From NCBI GenBank assembly GCA_003213955.1, contig QCMG01000005.1, positions 1-64,000 of the forward strand: DNA of 64,000 bases. The letters run 5' to 3'. The notes below the pieces were generated by a model. It had not been told where the DNA came from. It did not search any database and saw only the letters and a program-made list of their open reading frames with translations. Numbering within the stretch: position 1 is the first letter of the stretch; each line of letters starts with the position of its first letter. This DNA is from Prochlorococcus sp. AG-418-M08. GTDB taxonomy: Bacteria; Cyanobacteriota; Cyanobacteriia; PCC-6307; Cyanobiaceae. Position numbers and translations under genes: made by a program. Of the stretch, positions 59,555-64,000 are shown in pieces.

Positions 59555-59770
59555 ATGCCACAAAGAACATTAAGATTCAAAATTCATCAAGACGGAAGAG
59601 TTGAAGAAACCGTTGAAGGATTCAATGGTAATTCATGTAATAGTGCTACAAAAAATATTGAAGACGCTCTTGGTGAAGTACAAGTCAAAAACAAAACTAC
59701 AGAGGCTTTCATCACAAATCAAAGCAAAAAATTAAAACAATTTAACAACGAATCTAATGTCACACTTTAG
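59555..59770 (+). CDS. DUF2997 family protein
   Basis: 71 residues starting MPQRTLRFKIHQDGRVEETVEGFNGNSC; the N-terminal strand-turn-strand with GRVEE and G-x-x-G/C-like pattern is typical of DUF2997. The ATG at 59555 is used; the open frame upstream adds hydrophobic, non-conserved residues. The last 14 bp overlap ycf35, so translation is coupled. DUF2997 genes commonly accompany DUF1257 (Ycf35) genes; function unknown. Confidence 0.85.
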   Translation: MPQRTLRFKIHQDGRVEETVEGFNGNSCNSATKNIEDALGEVQVKNKTTEAFITNQSKKLKQFNNESNVTL

Positions 59771-60149
59771 CACTATAAAAACTCAGCTTAAAGAGTCTAA
59801 ACCCCTTATCAAAGCTTTAAACCAACTTGGTTACGAAATTAATCAAGAAACAAAGTTTGTTAAAGGCTACAGGGGACAATTTACAGCAGTTGATATAAGT
59901 CTGGATTTGCCAAGTGACACAAAAGTTGGATTTAAATGGGACAATAATTCCAATACTTATGAATTGGTAACTGATCTCGATCTTTGGAAATTTGATTTGC
60001 CAGTTGAAAGATTTATATCAAAAATCACCCAAATGTATGCTTACCATACAATAATTTCAAAAACAGAAGATGAAGGTTATCAAATAGTTGAGCAAAAAAG
60101 TAAAAATGATGGATCAATCGAGTTAGTTCTTACTAAATGGGAAAATTAG
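59757..60149 (+). CDS. ycf35: Ycf35 (DUF1257 family) protein
   Basis: A 130-residue protein starting MSHFSTIKTQLKESKPLIKALNQLGYEI. The segment VKGYRGQFTAVDISLDL and the ending QIVEQKSKNDGSIELVLTKW are typical of DUF1257, encoded as ycf35 in some algal plastids. No enzyme motif is seen. It overlaps the DUF2997 gene by 14 bp and precedes the ferredoxin by 3 bp, so the three form one tightly coupled unit, which suggests a redox-related function (inference). Confidence 0.9.
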   Translation: MSHFSTIKTQLKESKPLIKALNQLGYEINQETKFVKGYRGQFTAVDISLDLPSDTKVGFKWDNNSNTYELVTDLDLWKFDLPVERFISKITQMYAYHTIISKTEDEGYQIVEQKSKNDGSIELVLTKWEN

Positions 60150-60152
60150 TAA

Positions 60153-60518
60153 TTGGAAACTAATTCTTTAGATAATATCAATATTGTTGATGAAACTAAA
60201 GAATTAACAGGTTATGAACCTGTTTTGGGTGGAGAATTGACAGAAAAAGCAGTTTGGGTAGATGAAAGTAGATGTATAGGATGTAGATATTGTGCTCATG
60301 TTGCAACAAACACTTTTATGATTGATGAAGATTATGGGAGAAGTAGAGCAATAAGACAAGATGGTGATAATTTTGAAACTTTGCAAGAAGCTATTGATAC
60401 TTGTCCTGTAGATTGTATCCATTGGGTTAAATTTGAAAATTTATCAGATCTTGAAAATAGTCTTGATAGAGATATGTTTCAATCATTAGGAAAACTCCCA
60501 AGAATAAACAAACATTAA
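60153..60518 (+). CDS. 4Fe-4S ferredoxin
   Basis: A 121-residue protein with one [4Fe-4S] site: C41, C44 and C47 (CIGCRYC) with C84 from DTCPVDC as fourth ligand; C88 is an extra cysteine. The order AVWVDESRCIGCRYCAHVATNTFMIDEDYGRSR resembles the cyanobacterial ferredoxin/DnaJ-associated group that follows Ycf35. It starts with TTG at 60153, 3 bp after ycf35, and is followed by the aldo/keto reductase after 6 bp. It may donate electrons to a partner in this cluster. Confidence 0.9.
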   Translation: METNSLDNINIVDETKELTGYEPVLGGELTEKAVWVDESRCIGCRYCAHVATNTFMIDEDYGRSRAIRQDGDNFETLQEAIDTCPVDCIHWVKFENLSDLENSLDRDMFQSLGKLPRINKH

Positions 60519-60524
60519 TTTCCA

Positions 60525-61724
60525 ATGAAATTGCCTTGTCGCAGATTTGGTAGGACAAATTTGGAAATACCTGTTTTGTCATTAGGAGGAATGAGATTTC
60601 AAAAAAGTTGGGATGAATTAAAATTTTCTGAGATTTCATTAAAGGAACAGAAAAAAGTAGAAAATATATTGAATCTTGCAAATAAATTTGGTTTTAATCA
60701 CATAGAGACAGCTAAATATTATGGTACGTCTGAAATTCAGCTAGGTATGGGTTTTAAGAGTATTAAAAAAATTCCAAAAATAATTCAAACAAAAATCCCT
60801 CCTAACCGTAATCCAAAATTGTTCGAAGGAGAACTTTTGAAAAGCTTTGAAAAATTGCAAGTAAAAAAAATTGATTTGTTAGCAATACATGGAATCAATT
60901 TACCTGAACATCTTCATCAGGCTGCAAAAGAAGGAGGCTGTGTTGATATTTTAAAAAAATTCCAAAAAGAAAATCTAATAGGACATATAGGATTCTCTAC
61001 TCATGGAGAAACATCTCTTATAGAGAAAGCGATAGCAACAAATTTATTTGATTATATTAATTTGCATTGGTATTTCATTAATCAAACAAATTCCAAGGTT
61101 ATTGATTTGGCTCATAAATATGATCTTGGAGTATTTATAATTAGTCCTACTGATAAAGGAGGTCATCTTCATACTCCATCAGAAAAAATGTTGCAACTTT
61201 GCAGGCCCCTTCACCCAATAGTATTTAATGATCTTTTTTGCTTAAGTAATAAGAATGTTCATACAATAAGTATTGGTATAGCAAAAGAGAAAGATTTTGA
61301 TTTACATCTTGAAGCAGTTTCTTTATTATCAGAATCTGATAATTATATTCCTAAAATTTTAAATATATTACGAGAGGAATCTATAAATGCATTAGGTTTA
61401 GAGTGGTATAAAAGTTGGGATAAAAATTTACCAAATTGGCAAGATACACCAGGAGGAATAAATATTCCTATTCTTCTTTGGCTATCGAATTTAATAGATT
61501 CATATGATTTAGAGGAATTTGCAAAATCTAGGTACCAATTACTTGGTAATGGTAGTCATTGGTTCCCAGGTAATAATGCAAATTCATTAGACGTTGAGGT
61601 ATCTGAAAATCAATTATTCAAAGTTTTAGAAAGGCATATAAAACCCAAAAAGGTTATACATAAATTAAGAGTATTAAAAGAAAAGTTTGGGAAAAAATCA
61701 TTATCAAGACTATCAATCAATTAA
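60525..61724 (+). CDS. aldo/keto reductase family protein
   Basis: 399 residues. The N-terminal FGRTNLEIPVLSLGGMRF and FNHIETAKYYGTSEIQLG match an aldo/keto reductase TIM barrel; the usual Asp of DTA is Glu here and the catalytic Tyr is in YYG. LLAIHGIN gives the barrel His, and VFIISPTDKGG is the cofactor-binding strand. Related COG1453-type proteins carry a C-terminal 4Fe-4S domain; none is seen here, yet a separate ferredoxin gene lies 6 bp upstream, which may take that role (inference). It overlaps the convergent rsmG stop by 4 bp. Confidence 0.87.
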   Translation: MKLPCRRFGRTNLEIPVLSLGGMRFQKSWDELKFSEISLKEQKKVENILNLANKFGFNHIETAKYYGTSEIQLGMGFKSIKKIPKIIQTKIPPNRNPKLFEGELLKSFEKLQVKKIDLLAIHGINLPEHLHQAAKEGGCVDILKKFQKENLIGHIGFSTHGETSLIEKAIATNLFDYINLHWYFINQTNSKVIDLAHKYDLGVFIISPTDKGGHLHTPSEKMLQLCRPLHPIVFNDLFCLSNKNVHTISIGIAKEKDFDLHLEAVSLLSESDNYIPKILNILREESINALGLEWYKSWDKNLPNWQDTPGGINIPILLWLSNLIDSYDLEEFAKSRYQLLGNGSHWFPGNNANSLDVEVSENQLFKVLERHIKPKKVIHKLRVLKEKFGKKSLSRLSIN

Positions 61725-62440
61725 TCTTTAAGTGGATATTTTTTTGCCTTACCAATACTCCTAGGATAAATATCAGGACAAGGGGCTTTTGGCCCAATAA
61801 AAATAACATTACGGATCCCTTTTTCTCTTGGAAGAAAATTACTTTTGATTGCTAAAATTTTTCCTTTTAATGCCTTTAATGTACGTTCTAAGTTTTTATT
61901 ATCTTCATTAGTCCACTTTCCACAATATAATATACCTAATCCATTCGATCGCAGCATAGGTAATATATATTCTGAAACTGTTGAAGGATTACTAACTGCT
62001 CTTGCCGTCGCAATATTAAAGCTCTCTCTAAATAAAGCGTGACGGCCAAGATTTTCAATACGATCATTTATTACAAATATATTATTTTTGAAATTAATTT
62101 TTTTGATAATTTCTTGAAGTGAATCTGTTTTTTTTTTAGAAGAATCTACTAAATATATTTCTGAATTAGGATGTGTTATTGCATAGGCGAATCCCGGAAA
62201 ACCACAACCTGATCCAATATCAATAAATTTTTTATTATTAAAATTTTTATTTGAATTTTCTTTAAATGTCCAGAGACTATCATAAACTTGTGAAATCCAG
62301 TAATCATCTCCTTCAATTAATCTAGTTAAATTTGATTTATAATTTAATTCTTTAATCCTTATACGTAATTCTTGAAACATAATTATTTCCTCATCAGTTA
62401 CTAATTTGAGAAGTTCTTTAGGAATATTTTCTTTTTTCAT
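61721..62440 (-). CDS. rsmG: 16S rRNA (guanine527-N7)-methyltransferase
   Basis: A 239-residue enzyme (GidB). The SAM-binding FIDIGSGCGFPGFAYAITHPNSEIYLVDSSKKK is clear, with an RIENL segment and the RAVSNPSTVSEYILPML motif after it. It methylates G527 in 16S rRNA; loss gives low-level streptomycin resistance in other bacteria. It diverges from the J-domain gene across 89 bp that contain a long inverted repeat. Confidence 0.94.
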   Translation of the reverse strand: MKKENIPKELLKLVTDEEIIMFQELRIRIKELNYKSNLTRLIEGDDYWISQVYDSLWTFKENSNKNFNNKKFIDIGSGCGFPGFAYAITHPNSEIYLVDSSKKKTDSLQEIIKKINFKNNIFVINDRIENLGRHALFRESFNIATARAVSNPSTVSEYILPMLRSNGLGILYCGKWTNEDNKNLERTLKALKGKILAIKSNFLPREKGIRNVIFIGPKAPCPDIYPRSIGKAKKYPLKD

Positions 62441-62478
62441 TGAGGTTAAAAAGTTTCTTCTTTGCGGTGATTAATAAA

Positions 62479-62501
62479 AATCAATTTTATCAAAATTGAT
62501 T
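62479..62501. repeat. 10-bp perfect inverted repeat between rsmG and the J-domain gene
   Basis: AATCAATTTT (62479-62488) and AAAATTGATT (62492-62501) are exact reverse complements around ATC. The 23-bp element sits 38 bp before the rsmG start and 28 bp before the J-domain start, so it may serve as an operator for either promoter or form a tight hairpin in a leader. Confidence 0.5.
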
Positions 62502-62529
62502 AGAATGTTTTTAATGATAAATAAATTTT

Positions 62530-62976
62530 TTGAAAGGCGAGATAACTTATTATAAGATTTTAGGCGTTAATGAAAATGCCTCAAATTATGAATTAAGAAA
62601 AGCTTTTTGTAAGCTTTCAATAGAATTACATCCTGATACAACCTCTTTAGAATTAGAAGATGCAAAAAATAAATTTCAAAAAGTATTAGAGGCATATGAA
62701 AATCTAAATAATTCTAATTTGAGGAAACTTTATGATGAAAAATTGCGATCAAATTCTAAAAAACCAAATAAAAAAAATTTTAATATCTTAAATTCTTTAG
62801 TAATTGATTCTAATAACCAGCAGTTAGTGAGTAATAGAAGACCATTTTCAAATGGAGAAATATTCTCATTATTTTTATTAATTATTATTATTTTTATAAG
62901 TTTATTATTAGCTATTGTAATCGGTTATTTTAATGGTCAACAATTAGAATCTATTCCAACTTGGCTTTTTGAATAA
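62530..62976 (+). CDS. J-domain (DnaJ-like) membrane protein
   Basis: 148 residues. The J-domain (residues 6-70) has YYKILGVNENASNYELRKAFCKLSIELHPD with the essential HPD at 34-36. A Lys/Asn-rich linker and a hydrophobic helix (about 112-134) near the C-terminus follow, with about 14 residues beyond. It should stimulate an Hsp70 at a membrane. The start is TTG at 62530. The DUF3143 gene follows 17 bp downstream; this pairing is usual in cyanobacteria. Confidence 0.88.
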   Translation: MKGEITYYKILGVNENASNYELRKAFCKLSIELHPDTTSLELEDAKNKFQKVLEAYENLNNSNLRKLYDEKLRSNSKKPNKKNFNILNSLVIDSNNQQLVSNRRPFSNGEIFSLFLLIIIIFISLLLAIVIGYFNGQQLESIPTWLFE

Positions 62977-62993
62977 TTATATAAAGAAATACT

Positions 62994-63251
62994 ATGATTC
63001 CACCTGATTCCCCAATTAATCAACATTCACTTCAATCATTAGAATTATGGTTAAAAGATTTAGGTGCAACTAAAGATAGTAGTAATCCATCTAAGTGGTA
63101 TTTATTAGTTTCTAATTGGAATGCAACTATTATCTTTGAGCAAGAAGATTTAAGTGTTATATGGGACAGTGGAGGTAAATTAACTAAAAGACTATTTTCT
63201 TATTGTATTAATAGACAAGATATAGAGAATGCTATTTTACAAGGACCATGA
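62994..63251 (+). CDS. DUF3143 family protein
   Basis: An 85-residue protein starting MIPPDSPINQHSLQSLELWLKDLGATK, with SKWYLLVSNWNATIIFEQEDLSVIW and a polar end. It is typical of DUF3143, restricted to cyanobacteria and plastids, function unknown. Its coupling with the J-domain gene suggests a shared chaperone or assembly role (inference). It converges on bioA with a 9-bp gap. Confidence 0.85.
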   Translation: MIPPDSPINQHSLQSLELWLKDLGATKDSSNPSKWYLLVSNWNATIIFEQEDLSVIWDSGGKLTKRLFSYCINRQDIENAILQGP

Positions 63252-63260
63252 ACTTAAATT

Positions 63261-64000
63261 TCATAGATCCTTCAAAATTTCAAAAATAATTCTGTAACTT
63301 TTTTCTAATTGATTGTCAGTAATACAAAGAGGAGGTAATAAATAAATTACATTTCCGAGTGGCCTAATAAATAAACCTTTTTTAATTGATAAGGCCTTAA
63401 TCCTTTTACCAATATTATTTAGATAACCTTCATTATTACCAATTTCAATATCAAATGCTGCGATAGTTCCTGTGACTCTAATATTTTTGACTATTGGTAA
63501 TTTTTTAATTTTCTTTAGATGAGAAAAGTGCTTTTCCTCTAAAGAAAGATATTTAATTGGATCCTTTTCTAATAAGTCAAGGCTTGCATTAGCTGCGGCG
63601 CAACCTAAAGGATTTGCAGTAAAGCTATGACCATGCCAAAAAGTTTTTTTTGGGGAATCACTAATAAAAGCTTGGAAAATCTCCTCTTTAGCTAAGGTTA
63701 TTCCCATAGGTAGAAACCCACCCGTTAAACCCTTGGAAATAGAAATTAAATCAGGAATTATATTTGCCTTTTGAAATGCGAATAGACTTCCACATCTACC
63801 AAATCCAGTTAATACTTCATCCGCTATTAATAAAGAATTATTATTTTTTACTATTTCTGAAACTTTTTTAATAAATTCAGGCCTAACCATATTCATTCCA
63901 CCTGCCCCCTGTACCAATGGTTCGAGAATAACAGCTACAGTTGGCTTTTTTAGAAGGTCAGTTAATATTTGGATTGCTTTATTTTCTTTTTTTTCAATCT
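63261..64000 (-). CDS. bioA: adenosylmethionine-8-amino-7-oxononanoate aminotransferase (5' part outside window)
   Basis: The frame is open from 63261 to the right edge, so the N-terminal part of the gene lies outside. Visible: AVILEPLVQGAGGMNMV, ADEVLTGFGRCGSLFAFQ, the PLP lysine in SISKGLTGGFLPMG, and FWHGHSFTANPLGCAAANASLDLL, matching BioA, which makes 7,8-diaminopelargonic acid in biotin synthesis with SAM as amino donor. The C-terminus (VIYLLPPLCITDNQLEKSYRIIFEIL) is complete. Confidence 0.93.
   Translation of the reverse strand, partial: IEKKENKAIQILTDLLKKPTVAVILEPLVQGAGGMNMVRPEFIKKVSEIVKNNNSLLIADEVLTGFGRCGSLFAFQKANIIPDLISISKGLTGGFLPMGITLAKEEIFQAFISDSPKKTFWHGHSFTANPLGCAAANASLDLLEKDPIKYLSLEEKHFSHLKKIKKLPIVKNIRVTGTIAAFDIEIGNNEGYLNNIGKRIKALSIKKGLFIRPLGNVIYLLPPLCITDNQLEKSYRIIFEILKDL

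Overview
This is a gene-dense stretch of chromosome from a small-genome, very AT-rich marine picocyanobacterium, almost certainly a high-light-adapted Prochlorococcus. Supporting signs are psaA, psaB, psaI and psaL; RNA polymerase gamma and beta-prime as separate rpoC1 and rpoC2 genes; a long ferredoxin-type glutamate synthase; a one-helix high-light-inducible (Hli) protein; a fused CbiG-CobJ cobalamin enzyme; Ycf35; an MPBQ/MSBQ-type methyltransferase; many TTG starts; and nearly no intergenic DNA. There is no rRNA, CRISPR array, insertion sequence, prophage or origin. The species call is inferred from content and composition, not from a database search.

Layout. 1-5584: HNH nuclease, alanine racemase, tRNA-Ser(GCU), a PAP2-type phosphatase of unusual composition, a HAD hydrolase and CbiG-CobJ. 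5585-11523: photosystem I block (psaA-psaB, terminator, psaI-psaL). 11572-14121: accessory-looking segment with an NlpC/P60 hydrolase, a class A beta-lactamase-like serine hydrolase, and a degenerate serine-recombinase-like protein with a small partner. 14439-20210: lipA, a YciI-like protein and glutamate synthase. 20408-25129: the str operon (rpsL-rpsG-fusA-tuf-rpsJ). 25186-32466: a Lon-N domain protein, a quinone methyltransferase, pheA, a DUF1997 protein, rnhB, rne, dapL and clpS. 32502-36926: a minus-strand cell-surface or lipid block (B12-type radical SAM enzyme and two glycosyltransferases). 36953-43013: tRNA-Thr(CGU), a DUF3493 protein and the rimP-nusA-ylxR-infB operon. 43176-47574: HtrA-type protease, rpiA, hisD, rpsT, tatD. 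47813-58463: rpoB-rpoC1-rpoC2, hli, rlmN. 58533-64000: a small membrane protein, a HEAT-repeat protein, the DUF2997-ycf35-ferredoxin-aldo/keto reductase cluster, rsmG, a J-domain membrane protein, a DUF3143 protein and the 3' part of bioA.

Most genes are housekeeping and well placed in their families. The points that repay attention are small: a recombinase-fold protein lacking its catalytic serine, with three GTTCT-type half-sites upstream; long perfect inverted repeats before psaA, rpsL and fusA and in the rsmG/J-protein divergent gap; a 14-unit hexapeptide repeat in IF-2 containing a recent 72-bp duplication; an RNase E tail that matches the PNPase-binding peptide and is read in another frame as the start of rnhB; and several genes too short for routine ORF calling (psaI, hli, a 41-residue membrane protein).
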